From positions 184,441 through 248,440 of the forward strand of contig KL197749.1 of the NCBI GenBank assembly GCA_000697665.1: a stretch of DNA of 64,000 nucleotides. Direction: 5' to 3'. The translations under genes were made by a program, and so were the position numbers. The notes below the pieces were generated by a model. That model was given only the letters and a program-made list of their open reading frames with translations. It ran no database searches and was not told the DNA's origin. Shown piece by piece: positions 24,806 to 36,959 of this stretch. This DNA is from Jaapia argillacea MUCL 33604. Its lineage: Eukaryota; Basidiomycota; Agaricomycetes; Jaapiales; Jaapiaceae. Every line of letters begins with the position of its first letter. The first letter of the stretch is position 1.

Positions 24806-26248
24806 GGCGTGTTCGGTATGCAGGCATGATGGCTTCGTTTAGGACAATGGATCAAAGTACAATGCAAAGTGGGATCGTAGCAAGGCTAGCTTGCTCACAC
24901 TGGCAATTATGGCGAAGAAAAGAGTATCGACCCGCGAGTACAGCAAATAATGGTGGAGGTATCCCGGACAATGAGCAAACCTGGTTCTCCCCGAGGTGGA
25001 GGGTGGAGAAACAATTGGGCGTGGAAGCTGAAGAGGGGCACAATAGCGATTTGGCATTCTTATAGTCCTCGGCACGGATAGGACTCCGTGGGTGACATCC
25101 CTCCGCCGAGGAGGGGCACGAGCTACTTTCATTTCGAGAGATACGACGGATCTGATGAGGGATCTTGTCTTTTGTCTGCGCCAAAGAAATGCGACCCATG
25201 GTTTCGGGAATGGACCATATAAGGACATGTGAGAACTAATACGACACTGCCAACGCATTGCAAACAATGATCTCTTATTGTCTCAGTTCTACTTTGACAA
25301 TCTCGTGGAACGATTCTGGCAGGTATATCCAGGCCTCGTTGCTTCGCCTGCGCTAGGACTATTGTGTCTCGGTCAAACTTACAGGCTTATTGTCCCCATG
25401 ACTTCCTCGATACGTTCGTGATAAAGTTCCGACACCCAAGATGGCTCTCTTGGACCATATCTCTCTGGCCCTCGCGCTATTCGCTGGCGCCTGTGGACCC
25501 TCACTATCCATCGTGATCTGCCAACTGCCGCCCAATACTCTGTGGGCGTCTCCACAACCTGGCGGTCGACGCATTTTTTGTTGCTCGGGTACTTCGGAAC
25601 TCCTCTGATGCTCAGGCGTTCAGGTCCGATCGCATGTTATCCTCGTGTCTCAGCGAGAACATTTTCCGCCTCGTCTCTTTTGTCTCAGCGGCCCCGAATG
25701 ATTAGGTAAATCTCCCGATGTCGCCCATCGACCTCCTCTTTGGTAGTTTCTTGCCGGCAATGTCGCAATATATCCGACATCTGTCCCAGCAGTTTTTCGT
25801 GGTAGCGTTATCGTTCCATCCATCAGCTCTGATTGGAAGGTCGGTGAATTTCTCTCTGCCCCTTGGCCAGACTCAGTGCCCTGTCAGCAGATCTGAGCAG
25901 GTGCGTTGCTAACATTTAGAATTCAAGTCGTGGCAACCGCAACATGGAGGTGCATGACGATGGGATGAAACCATTGTCAATCGAATGGAAGCTCAGTTTG
26001 GCGCAGAGATTGGTGTGGCGATAATGATCGGCTCTCAATCATCCGACAAATACCTAGGTAATCGCTGGTGCTTCCTACATCGCCGATCATGGACGACATT
26101 GCCTTCGACTGTTGTCCTTCGATGTGGGGAATGATACCTCACAGGACGTTACCTCCGTTTTGATAGATTATTGTGGTACAGAGGGCAAGCGACATTTCGG
26201 AAACCACGAGAATCCCCATCACCATACCATCAGCATCTTTCATCGCCT
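24806..26248. other. Intergenic, 1.4 kb
   Basis: Upstream of the HMG-box gene and downstream of the first aldehyde dehydrogenase. No frame with a recognised domain, no tRNA and no clear repeat. Transcription factors often have long promoters, which may account for it. Confidence 0.55.
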
Positions 26249-28425
26249 TCACATCTTATGCCCCAAATTCACATGCACCGCCTTCACTGCTGTATAGCTA
26301 CAAATCCAAATGTTAGATCACCCGTTCCATTTTTATGCGGGATGGGGGCATGACACTCACTTGCGGAGGGCATACTCTCCGAGCTCACGGCCAATACCCG
26401 ATTGCTTGTAACCTCCAAATGGCACGTTCACTTCAGGGAAATTGGTGCAGTTGATCTAAAGGGGAGCAAGGAAACCTCCGAAATCTAACCAAGTTTACAC
26501 CGGGACCAGAATAGGACGCACCCAAACCGTACCGGCCTGGATCTTGTGAGCCACTCGTAAAGCGAGATTGATGTTTTGGGTGAAGATGGCCGATGCCAAG
26601 CCGTACGCGGTATCGTTCGCTTGCCTGACCACGTCTTATGCGGCAAGTCAGTATTTAGCCCCAAGCTGACATAGAGAGCGAAAAGGCAGCGATGTGCTGA
26701 CCTTCTTCGTCTGTGAACTTGATAACCACGGCAACAGGACCGAATATCTCTTCTTTCACGATCTTCATCTCGGGCCTACAATTGGTGAAGATTGTGGGTT
26801 GAATGAAGTATCCCTCGCTTCCGTGTCGGCCTCCACCAATGTGGACTTTCGCTCCGTCCTTCTTTCCGGAGTCGATATAGTTCATGATCCTCTGAGAGCA
26901 GACTGTGAGCACCACACGACACCATGCCGTTTTCTGGGGAAACGCACGTCAAATTGAGTTTGTGAGACCTGAGGGCCTTGGTAGGTGGTTGGTTCGAAGG
27001 GGTCTCCAAGAGTCAGCGCTTGGGAGTGAGCGGTGAAACGTTTCATGAATTCATCGTAAATCCCAGCTTGCACGAATATTCGTGAGCCTGCCGCGCATGC
27101 CTGTCCGTGATTAAAACTAGCATAGTTGAAATGAGTTCACCGAGTTTACTTATCAGTACGGCGCGATGGAAAAGATGGCACCCACTAGATTCCATGAGCA
27201 GCCCACTTGACGGCCTGCTCAATCTCCGCGTCGTCGAATATAATATTTGGGCTCTTCCCTCCAAGCTCAAGAGTAACATTCTTCAGATTGGTCCTCGCAG
27301 CAGCCTCCATGATCTTCCTTCCGGTTACCGTGCTCCCCGTAAACGCAATTTTCTCGATCCCCATGTGCTCTGACATGGCTTGACCAACTGTGCTTCCCAA
27401 ACCATTGATGATGTTGACAACGCCTGCCGGGTAGCCAGCTTCGTTGACGAGAGAACACATACGGAGAGCGGAGAGGGGTGTGACTTCAGAGGGCTTGAGG
27501 ACGATCGTGTTTCCAGTTGCGAGGGCAGGACCGATTTTCCAGCACATCATGACGACTTTCATGGTCTGTCAGAGGGTGATTCAGAGTTGAAACTGAAAAG
27601 ACTGACGAGGGAGATTCCATGGGATGATTTGTCCCTGTAAAGAGAATTCGAGAACATGTTGGCTGAAGAGAAAGGGAGGACTTACGACAACGCCAATGGG
27701 TTCATGTCGCGTGTACGCCAGTTTGTTTTCATCAGTCTGAACGAGGTATCAGGTTTGGTCCTCCCCAATTGAACTAAATTAGGCTGACTGACCTCGATGG
27801 TTTGACCGTGATCCTTGTCCGACCAACCGGCATAGTATCGAAGAGTCGCAATGCACCCGTTGATGTCAAAATTCCTGGCGACAGAGTAAGCCTTTCCTAT
27901 AGAACGAATAAAGGTAATTCAGTAAAGTGACTCGGACCGAAAGCAATACTTTCCAATGGGTATACGAACCGACATCCAAGGCTTCAAGTGCAGCCAATTC
28001 ATCTGCATTTTGTTCCATGAGGTCAGCGAGTTTCCAGAGGAGCTTGCCTCTCTCCGATCCGGCGACGTTGAGGCCCCATGATTTATCAAACGCGTCTTGG
28101 GCAACCTTGACAGCGATGTCGACGTCTCTTGAGGAGCCGATAGCAACTTTTCCGATGACCTTAGCATTAGCTGGGTCCTATATTAATAAAAAAAATCTGC
28201 GCAAGAGGGAGTAGTGGAACACGAACTGGGGTTGATAACGCTAGAGACGGACAAGGCGCCAAGGATCTAAGTTGACATACGATCAAGATGCGAAACAAGG
28301 GCTTACTCAATTGTCGCATCTTCAACGGGGTCAACGAACTTCCCGTTGATGAAGAGGCCAGTTGGAAATGTAGACGTGCCCTTGAAGGTGGGCGTATCGA
28401 ATTTGTAGGAGAAAGTTCCAACCAT
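26249..28425 (-). CDS. NAD(P)-dependent aldehyde dehydrogenase, copy 1
   Basis: Oxidises aldehydes (acetaldehyde in the best-known fungal relatives) to acids. Start at 28423-28425 ([29 protein letters not shown]). Motifs: [35 protein letters not shown], the catalytic-Glu segment [12 protein letters not shown], the catalytic Cys in [28 protein letters not shown], and the tail [20 protein letters not shown], then [15 protein letters not shown] at TGA 26249-26251. Eight or more short introns, all with usable borders; appears intact. About 500 residues. Same strand and closely similar to the copy at 48.9-50.8 kb. Confidence 0.93.
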
Positions 28426-28984
28426 TATGGTAAAGATTTGAAACCGAGGAATTGCAGGGGGTGGGCAGCGGCCGTGAACGGGTGAGCGACGGCGTCAATT
28501 CACACTTATATGGCATCCTAGCATTTGGCTGATCGCAGATCGTGGAACCCAAAGCTCCTCCAGGTAGCCATAATCCCCGTCCCGCATGGAATATAGAGGC
28601 ATTCGAAGTCCAAGGTGGGTCCCAACTCGCAGCGTGAACCGTGACGATAGCTATTTATACCAAAGGAGCTATCGGCATACGGCAAGGCTTAGGCGAGTAA
28701 CAGCAACTGCAAGTGTTCATCAGAAGGTGGGTGCTTCTGCGAAGCACAAAACCGTGGGTACCTCGCTCACGTGGTCACCTTGTGGAAGACACTTCTTGAC
28801 CTTGGTAAGTTCTGCCAAGCCGAGGGTGAGGTAAGTAGATGTTAGATCCTCCTGGCTGAGCAATGGGACAAGATGATATCCGATGTTACCTCCGACTCAA
28901 AGGTTGGGGGCCCATTCAGCATCCGAACCAAGTACTTATCATTGCGAGAGGCCGGGGATTCGAATGGTTGACCGCCTCTAGGTG
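28426..28984. other. Intergenic, aldehyde dehydrogenase promoter
   Basis: Promoter side of copy 1. A TATAAATA-like stretch on the minus strand lies near 28651-28658. The part closest to 28985 may be further, unrecognisable remains of the decayed copy. Confidence 0.45.
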
Positions 28985-29700
28985 GGCCTATTTTATCGAG
29001 ACGCACGAACTGGGTTCGTGAGGACCTCGTTCTGCAGTTCACTGGAGGGGATCGGAAAAAGTCAGAGATTGAGGATAAACCTTTTATGCACCCAGTAGAT
29101 CCCAGTCTGCACGAATATCTGTAATCATAGGGTGTCCTTCGTTCTCTCATAGAAACAGGCCAAAAAGCGCGCAAGTTCATAGAAAGTGGAAGCGCTCACT
29201 AGAAGATCTTCCAGTCACCGTGTTTCTAATGCATGCAACCTTCATGATCGTCATGTGCTGCGATGTGGCCTGACCAACGACGTCTGCTAGGGTAGCCGGT
29301 TTCGTTGTTGAGAGACGCAGAGAGAACGGTAGTACGCAGGAGGGTTTGTGGACAATGATTCTGGTAGTGAGAGCAGGGGGATTCAACCGGATATCAAAGC
29401 GACTGCTCTGCATTCACAGAGTGCGCTGGAAGAAAATGTGATTGGGCTTACAGGGAAGACTCGACGAGATTGTTTGTCCCTAATGAGTTTTTCAGGGAGA
29501 ACTTGGCCAAAAGCGGACGGAGGACCTACCACAGCACTGACGGGTTCACTTCGTCTTCACATCATCTTGTACTCGTTGGCCTAAAAAGGTATTCGCAGTT
29601 GCTCCTTCCGAGCTGAGCGTCAGAGCTAGATCGGAACCCTCGCTCGTTTGACTTTGATGCTGGTCGGCCCAACAAGCACAGAAGTGGGACTGTCAATCAC
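28985..29700 (-). pseudogene. Decayed aldehyde dehydrogenase fragment
   Basis: Minus-strand reading gives ALTTRIIVHKPS, SQHMTIMKVA and NTVTGRS, matching [23 protein letters not shown] and GSTVTGR of copy 1. Closer to 29,100 it gives IFVQTGIYWVHKRFI, matching [15 protein letters not shown]. Nucleotide likeness to copy 1 continues to about 29,700 (compare GACGGGTTCAC with CAATGGGTTCAT beside the intron). The order of blocks is conserved, but the frames change repeatedly, the catalytic-Cys block is missing or unrecognisable, and no start or tail was found. It was probably a tandem duplicate of the gene next to it. Boundaries are approximate. Confidence 0.75.
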
Positions 29701-30222
29701 CAAGTCGTGGAGAAGGTGCCCACCATTGTTTGAGACCGAAGAAATGCAAGGAAGATGTAATTTAGTACGACTCCATTGAACCCATCGAAAATGCAAGCAT
29801 CTCCTCATCGTCGCATTTCACAGGCAGCAGCATTCTCCGCCACGCACGAGCATCACAGGTGTCCGAACCCAAACGACCCCAACTGGTGCCACAAACACAT
29901 GTGACAGCCATTTAGATGACGATCACTGATCAGTAGCGTCATGTTTCAAGGACTTTCTTCAGTTCCGACTCACCGCATCGGGGTAAGGCGAGTGTTGATC
30001 AAAAGACCCGAGTGCTATTTATCAAGTCTTCTTCACGTTTCTCGGGTCGGCGATTATAGGATCCAGGAAGGGTTGGAACGTGCGCTACCTTCTGTGGCCA
30101 CGTGGACTCCTTCCGCGAAGAATATCGACAGTTTTGAATCCTTGTGTGGATTCCGCTAAACTGGCGGTGACTGATACGGACCCGAGGAACTGGCATGAAA
30201 TATCTCGATAAGTGTAGGTCAA
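29701..30222. other. Intergenic, about 520 bp
   Basis: Downstream of the isomerase-like gene. No feature recognised; may include unrecognisable ends of the aldehyde dehydrogenase relic. Confidence 0.5.
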
Positions 30223-31443
30223 TTACAGCTTCGGTGCTATCTTTCTGAGGGGTAGGAACTTTGGCGGTTTCTTTTTGAGGAAGGACGACATGGCTTCTTT
30301 CACATCCTACAATTGAACTTAGTATCGCTGGAGGAGTTAAAGTGGAAATATTGAAGCTCACCGCCGTCTGCAGCATCGCTGCATTCCAAATAGCAGTGTA
30401 CTTCAGATTGTCCTCCACACTGTTACACGAGTAAGTCAAATTCTGCCCCACTGAAAACGAAGGGGGCGTACCTGTGGTCTCTCGCATGCAAGAGGATTTG
30501 CTTTGTACCCATAACGGCGATGGGGGATTTCGTAGCAATGACCTGAGCGGTTTCGAGAGCGGCAGAGACCACTTCTGCTCGACTACCCGAAACGATCTTG
30601 GAAACAAACCCCATGCTCAAGGCTTCCTGAGCCGAGAAGCTCCTCGCAGTAAAAGCAAGTTCACGAACGAAACTCTCATTGCCCGTAATCTTCGGGATAC
30701 GTGCTAGCGTACCAATATCCGCCGCCAAACCGACGTCGACTTCCTGATGACATCAATCGAAGCAAAATATGAAATGGTATTGTCAGTCGACGGATTTAAC
30801 GGTTTTAAGTATGGGTGGATTCATCACTGACTTTGATGGAGAAGGTGGCATCAGAGGCGGTGAAGCGAATGTCACAGGCAGATAGGATGTCAATCCCGAG
30901 GCCTATCACTGATCCATGAACGGCTGCGATGACGGGGTATGGACAGCGTTCGGTCGCTGCGATACCGCTTTGAAAGGCGATGATGTGATCTCGCAGTTGG
31001 AGAGCGCTTCGGGCTGGTTCCCTCTCAGAGGTCTCGAGGGAGCCGAGGGCTTTCACTGGGAAAAGGGGAGATAAGTGAGTGATGCGAGATAGAAGTCGAA
31101 AAGGAAGAATTCACAGTCCAAACCAGCTGTGAAGAGTTTTGGTAGGCTGGAAGAGAGGGCGACAGCCCGAATATCGGGATCCTGGCTGATGGTATCGAAG
31201 ATGTGACCAAATTCAGTCCATACCCTAAAAATGCTCGTATCAAAGTCTGAAAACAGGGTCCCTCAAGAGGTGACATTACGCGTCATTGAATGAGTTCACG
31301 GGTTTCCTTCAGTCGAAAGAATCTATTTTAACACCAAGCCAGACGCGAATAAGAGGAACGTACCTGGACAGCTCGACATGGGCAACGTGTGGAGAAGGAT
31401 AGGAGACGTTGATAAATTGACCGGAGACAGCAGATCCAGGCAT
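30223..31443 (-). CDS. Enoyl-CoA hydratase/isomerase family, probably delta3,5-delta2,4-dienoyl-CoA isomerase
   Basis: Auxiliary beta-oxidation enzyme that shifts double bonds in unsaturated acyl-CoA. Start at 31441-31443 (MPGSAVSGQFINVSY). Crotonase-fold markers: LFTAGLDLKALGS (oxyanion hole), YPVIAAVHGSVIGLGIDIL, CDIRFTASDATFSIKEVDVGLAADIGTL. The Glu and Asp of EVDVGLAAD are where dienoyl-CoA isomerases keep their acid pair. Short introns join ELSR to KPVNSFNDA and SIK to EVDVG. The tail is FLPLRKIAPKL; the final PKL is a weak resemblance to a peroxisomal targeting signal. About 275 residues, as usual. Divergent from ATG4. Confidence 0.86.
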
Positions 31444-31924
31444 TTCGTAAACGAGTAGTGGGTTGCTGGGAGAACTCAACCCCAGACGTAAACAAACACG
31501 TTCAGGCTCGGAATCTCTCAAGCAATTGACAGAAGATCGAGTAACAGGACCGTTGAACAACAAGTCAATGCTAAGTAGGTGGACAACCGGAGCTGTTTAA
31601 AGGCAAGGAAGCTTTTGTCACCTGAGAACTTGTACTTAGCCGGTACCAAAGCCGCATATCATACGGCAACGCCGAGTGACCGAGACTGCCTTTCGCGGGA
31701 TTTGATGGCAACCCTCACCGAATGTATAGGAGGTATTGCAACAACACAGCAGTAGATCAGCACAACGCCTTGGAGACAGGGATTCGGCAGAGCCAAGTAT
31801 ATGGTCGCAAGCCGACAAAGTGAGTGGCCGGTGTGGTGAGAGCAACGCCACCTGACGTGACAAGAAAGTCACATTCAGTCACACCTCCCAACGTTGCCCA
31901 CGACGTTGAGCTCGTTGATATCGC
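31444..31924. promoter_or_regulatory. Divergent promoter region, isomerase and ATG4
   Basis: 481 bp between two divergent starts. No clear TATA box for either gene; no other coding frame. Confidence 0.5.
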
Positions 31925-34900
31925 ATGTCTGCCAAAGGTTCTCGGTTATCACCTTCCCCCTCTTCACCTCTCCCCAATCATGGTTCAAAATTACCAAAGT
32001 TTCTACAGAAACAGAACCGTGACAGATCCAAATCGACTAGCTTAACCGACCCAGGAGGTAGCGGGGCGAGCAGCGTAGCCAGCTCATCGTCTTCAAGTTC
32101 AAACCAGATTTCAGACCTAGCAATGCCCAGAAGGAAAGGCGCGAGCAGGTTGCTCGGCAGAGGCGACAAATCTCGACAATCGCCCGATTCGGGTAGCCCT
32201 GCGCTCGCAGAGATGGACTTGGGAGAAGAATCCGCGATGGAGGAGCCGCCAGTCATCATCGAGCCTCCCATGCGTTCCCGTACAAGGTCAGAGAGACCGT
32301 TGAGCTCGGTGTCAGATATCCCACCTTCCAGCTCCCTCTTACCATCCTCTTCTGGCCGTCTCAGCGAGCTTCCCACCAGATTGTCTGGTTGGTTTCAACA
32401 TACTTTCAGCACGTCAAGCACCGACTTGTCACTCCCCTCCCTCCTCGCTCAGTCCCAGTTTCCTTCGTCGGGAGGAGCGTCGCCAAGGGCCAAGGCCTCC
32501 GCACTTGTCAACGTTGCCAAGACAGGCAAGGGACACCTTGATAAGGCGATGCGTTACCTTCTGGACAGTGATGCGACCCCGGATCGCTGTCCTGATCCCA
32601 TTTGGCTCTTGGGTGTCCAACACCCCGGATACGAAGCCCCGCCCCCTCCCACCACCCCTCCTCCTTCCACTGGACCTGCTCGACGCAGCTCCGCAGATTC
32701 GCGTCGTTCACCACAACCACCATCCTCCCTTCGATCTTCAACTTCTTCTTCGACTTCTCAAACCGTCACGGTAAACAATCTAGGCGATCTGTCTCAATCG
32801 TTGTCCGCTTCCGCGTCAAAGCACCCCGCAGCCAATTGGCCCCCTGTATTTTATGCCGACTTTACCTCCCGGATATGGCTCACTTATAGATCGCACTTTT
32901 CTCCCATTCGAGACTCATCGCTGACCGCATTAGAGTCGGAGCTGGCAGACTCTGCGGCCCTGTCCGGCAGCCCTCAGCCGAAGCGATGGAATTGGCCAAT
33001 CGGCGGAGAGAAGGGTTGGACAAGTGATGCAGGCTGGGGATGTATGCTGAGAACCGGACAGTCGCTTTTGGCCAATGCACTCCTCCATCTGCAGCTCGGT
33101 CGAGGTGAGTAATTTTTTGCCTGTTGCAGATCTTGTGTCTGACTGCGACTGTCTCAGATTGGCGCCGACCACCTACACCTGTCCACACCGCTGACTACGC
33201 GACTTATGTCCAACTGATAACCTGGTTCCTCGACTCCCCATCTCCTCTCTGTCCCTTCAGTGTCCACCGTATGGCACTTGCTGGCAAGGAGCTGGGGAAG
33301 GATGTAGGCCAATGGTTTGGCCCCAGCACTGCAGCTGGAGCCATCAAGTTTGTTTTTCTTCACAGGCTCGCAGTCCACGCATATACTCATGGCGTTTCAT
33401 TTTAGGAACCTTGTTCACTCATTCCCTGAAGCAGGCCTTGGCGTGGCGGTTGCTGTTGATGGGGTGGTGTATCAGACGGATGTTTACGCAGCATCTCATG
33501 GGTTGGGTGACTCGCCTCGAGGGCGTGGACATTACACATGGGGTTACCGTGCCGTCCTCGTTTTGGTTGGGATTCGGCTAGGTCTTGATGGTGTCAATCC
33601 GATTTACTACGATTCGATCAAGGTGAGTGTCGAGTGATACCGTAGCAGCTGTACCCTGCTAACCTCTTAGCAGACTTTGTACACGTGGCCTCAATCGGTT
33701 GGCATTGCGGGAGGACGACCTTCGTCGTCTTACTATTTTGTCGGGTCTCAAGCAGATAATCTGTTCTATCTTGACCCGCACCATGCCCGACCCGCAGTAC
33801 CACTCCGCCCACCGCCCACTGCGGGCGAGACGGTCACACCTCGAGCCCATTCCCAAGATCGATGGGAACGGCAGAACACCCCTGACTCTATATCATCGGA
33901 TTGGGAGGGTGATTCTAGGAGGCGGTACAAAATCCGTTCGCCAACCCACCACTCTCGCTCGCCAACCTCGCCAGCGTCTTCCGTGCGGACTGGTTCGTCG
34001 ACCTGGTCCAACCACCCCTCACCATTGCAGAAGCAATTCTCGAGTTCGACTGGGTCATCGTCGTCCCATTCCAACTCGCATGGCCATAGTAGATGGCAAT
34101 CCACTATCGGACCGGATACTGAGCTGGATCATCGCGAGTTGATGGGTGAAGAGTTGGATTCAGTACAGGAGCATTATGTCAATGCGTACAGTGCCGTCGA
34201 GTTGAAGACGTTCCACTGTGACCGTGTTAGGAAGATGCCGTTGTCGGGTTTGGACCCGAGTATGCTGATAGGATTCTTGTGTAAAGACGAGAACGATTGG
34301 ATTGATCTTCGTCAGCGGATTAACGAGGTGAGGTCATAATTTCTGCTTGCGCTATTCTTGCTCACACGTCGGCAGCTCTCGAAGAATAACAAGACCATTT
34401 TCTCCATCCAGGATGAGCCGCCAACTTGGCCCTCGGATTCTGACGAGTTTATGGGTCTCGAGTCGATCTCGGACCCTGAAATGGACATGGATATGCCCGA
34501 AGAGGAGGAGGAAGAGTATGCCGATGCTCGTTCGCTCTCTATTTCACCTGATACAAGTATGCAAGGCGGGGGGAAGGGATCTGAAGCTGATACTGAGGAG
34601 GATCCTATTGGTCCCATCACGCCGGGACCTAACTCCCGCACCACTTTCGAGATTGTTGACGACAAGTCTAGGAATACTTTTGGCGAGGACGAAGCCACGG
34701 AACCCCCCAATGATTTGGAAGACGATGATTGGGTCGACCCCTCGATTCCCACTCCCATTGCAGAACCTTCGCCACCACCGGTTCAAGATCCCTCCCCTCC
34801 CGAGGAACATCATCGCAAATCCAAGTCCAAGGATTCCGGGGAAAGGAAGCATGGCAAGAAATCCAGGAAGGCTCCCACGCACTCATCGTATCCCTCGGAA

Positions 34901-35068
34901 CAACAGCATTATCCGTTCCCAGTGACCGTTGAAGACCCAGAGGATTCCGTCGTCAGCGCACGAGGCACCAACAGCAAGCGGATACCGCAGATGCATTCAG
35001 TCAAGGCGAGGGACGGTGGACGGACGCAGAGTGGTGGCGTCAAGGGTGCCCCGACGGAAGGTTCATGA
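31925..35068 (+). CDS. ATG4: Autophagy cysteine protease Atg4
   Basis: Cuts the C-terminus of Atg8 before lipidation and releases it from membranes. The peptidase C54 core begins [20 protein letters not shown]; the nucleophile is the Cys of [18 protein letters not shown], and the Asp-His pair is in [15 protein letters not shown]. Introns join GR to DWRRP, AIK to [12 protein letters not shown], and SIK to [14 protein letters not shown]. Long disordered regions extend it to about 950 residues: a Ser/Pro-rich N-terminus, an insert within the DPHHARPA loop region, and an acidic then basic tail ([22 protein letters not shown]). Basidiomycete Atg4 proteins are often long in this way. Stop at 35066-35068. 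Confidence 0.92.
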
Positions 35069-35487
35069 TGTCTGACTGCTTGGAGGTCCCATTATCGTGG
35101 TTGACTTGAGGACACTTTACGCTGCGGGTCAAGTTCGTCATACTGTCCCTCAGATTCGTTCCTATGGCCGCCATTTTGTTCTCGCTGTACTTTGCTCTTC
35201 TCCTTCAATACGCTAAGCATCTCTTGTACATCGTACCAAGCGGGATGGATGGCTTCAAGTTTGTAGCTGTGTAGGGATAGTTGAATAATAGAATGATACC
35301 CAGCACACCTATGATGGGACTTTCAGACAATGATTTCGGGATCGAACCAGCGACATCTAGCCTAATACCAAAATTTTATACAGCTCCCACGTCAATCTTC
35401 AATATCTGAGTGATTTCGCAACTGTGATTTGAATGAAGCTGGACGATGTGAGTAAAAATGTGTCAAAATATTGAGCTGAAAAATTCA
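35069..35487. other. ATG4 3' flank with a tRNA-Tyr scrap
   Basis: Noncoding. Contains the 21-base match to tRNA-Tyr described separately; nothing else seen. Confidence 0.55.
35337..35357 (-). pseudogene. tRNA-Tyr fragment (T arm)
   Basis: These 21 bases equal the T-arm and variable-loop part of the tRNA-Tyr at 35488-35576 (there at 35498-35518), in the same orientation. The rest of a tRNA is absent: no acceptor or anticodon arm can be built here. It looks like a partial duplication or a remnant of a second gene. Confidence 0.6.
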
Positions 35488-35576
35488 TCCTTCGAGCCGG
35501 GATCGAACCAGCGACATCAAGATCGCCGAATGTTATCCATTACAGTCTTGCGCTCTTCCAGCTGAGCTATCGAAGG
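35488..35576 (-). tRNA. tRNA-Tyr (GTA) with intron
   Basis: The acceptor stem CCTTCGA pairs with TCGAAGG in the usual tRNA-Tyr wording. The anticodon stem CAAGA/TCTTG encloses CTGTAA with a 16-base intron after position 37. The T arm carries GGTTCGATCCC. A run of five T follows the 3' end, a suitable Pol III terminator. Confidence 0.94.
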
Positions 35577-36117
35577 TTGTGTACTGGGGGGATGGCTCAG
35601 AAATATGACCTGAAGTGGCCATTGAAGATGGCCGTAACTCTCGTTTGTTTCATTCCAACTCTCCATCAATCCATGTTTTCTCTCTGATTCCTTCACCCCA
35701 CTCTTCTGCATCCTTTGCACCAGTCACCCATTGCCTCCTACTTCCTTGATAATAATTATGACATTACATCTTCTATGGTTTTGATGGATTGTCCCAGCTA
35801 TGCTTGACAGAGCCAACTTGGAGTATGCATTTCTGGGAAGCTTCATGTTGGTGAAAGTGTGCCCAGGTCTACTGGCTCATACAGCTGACCTATCTTACTA
35901 GAAAGATTGCTCTGGCTGGCAATATTCACAGTATAGTTGCTGTGGATGGAGACAGCACACAACCCTTGAATTTCTATGGAGTGAGGTTTTCATCAAGTGC
36001 TCAGGCTACAAAAAGAAGTGTTAGTGTCAAATCAACTTTACTTGAGGAGTTTTGAAAGAAATATCTTGACTGGAGAGGGTACAGGATGCTAAAATGACAA
36101 CAACACAAGTAAAAACA

Positions 36118-36149
36118 TGACAACAGTGGGATTCGAACCCATGCCTGCG
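36118..36149 (-). pseudogene. tRNA-Ser-like 3' fragment
   Basis: The minus strand reads GGGTTCGAATCCCACTG then TTGTCA: a T arm with an intact B box and the 3' acceptor strand of a tRNA-Ser. The 5' acceptor, D and anticodon arms are missing, and one T-stem pair is lost. It lies directly beside the palindrome modules, so it could also be part of a short tRNA-derived repeat. Confidence 0.5.
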
Positions 36150-36210
36150 TACCTGTCAGATGGGATTCAAATCCAAGGGGTGCTATCCAAGGGGTGCTTC
36201 ACTGTCACCC

Positions 36211-36959
36211 CACCCCCCAATTGGCGGGTGAGCGGAATTCCACCTGCGACTCAAGTACCTGTTGAACGCTAAGGGACGCTTCAGCACTCACTCCCCCCCA
36301 ATTGGCAGGTGAGCATATTTCCACCTGGGACTCAAAGGTACATCCGAATCAAGCATGGTCGATTGGCACTCTAGTCAGCCTGCCCCCCCCCCTATTGGCA
36401 GGTGAGCGACCACCAGTGATTCAATCGAACGTAGTGACTACTACAGGAATTGACCGAACTAGTTTCCTAGTCCTACTCCTTTCACCGACGTACTGGCAGA
36501 GGTTCTTTGCCACCAGTATTCACGGCGCCCCACTCCAAATCTCTCTGGGGGAAATTATGTCTTCAAAATCACACGTGAGATGATACGCCATACTCTCCAG
36601 ACTTGGACAAGTCTTTCTCATCACATCACTTCACAGCAATGTATGAAACGGCTCAACAATCTCCCCCCCCCTGCTTATGCCCCCCATCTTCTCCTGCAGT
36701 TTTGTCCCCCTCCCTCTGAACAGCTCGGCTCACACCCTCGGTTTGTTCTCCTCTCGCCAGACCTGCTCGCGGTTATACCCTCTCAATGCTTGTTCCTGAC
36801 TGCATCCGAATCTGAGGGGTGCTTCAACGTCACTCACCCCCCAATTGGCGGGTGAGTGGATTTCCACCTGGGACTCAAAGGTACATCCCACTTGCAAACA
36901 ATCATGGTCAGTTTGCGCTCTAGTTGGCCCACCTTCTCACCCCCCAATTGGTGGGTGAG
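36211..36959. repeat. Palindrome modules: five copies of a 24-base hairpin in direct repeats
   Basis: A near-perfect palindrome with arms CTCACCC and GGGTGAG around CCAATTGG occurs at about 36211-36232, 36288-36313, 36381-36406, 36833-36856 and 36936-36959. The second and third copies, with their flanks, form a unit of roughly 200 bases (36271-36475). It is repeated as the fourth and fifth copies with flanks (36815-37035), sharing TTCCACCTGGGACTCAAAGG after the first hairpin and GAACTAGTT near the end. The first copy is a partial third unit. Copies differ at many sites, so the duplication is not recent. No protein is encoded. Compatible with a non-autonomous DNA element, but terminal repeats were not defined. 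Confidence 0.7.

Noticed and set aside
36211-36959. CRISPR-like array
   Set aside because: Repeats are palindromic but irregularly spaced, diverged and in a eukaryotic genome; better seen as transposon-type or regulatory repeats.
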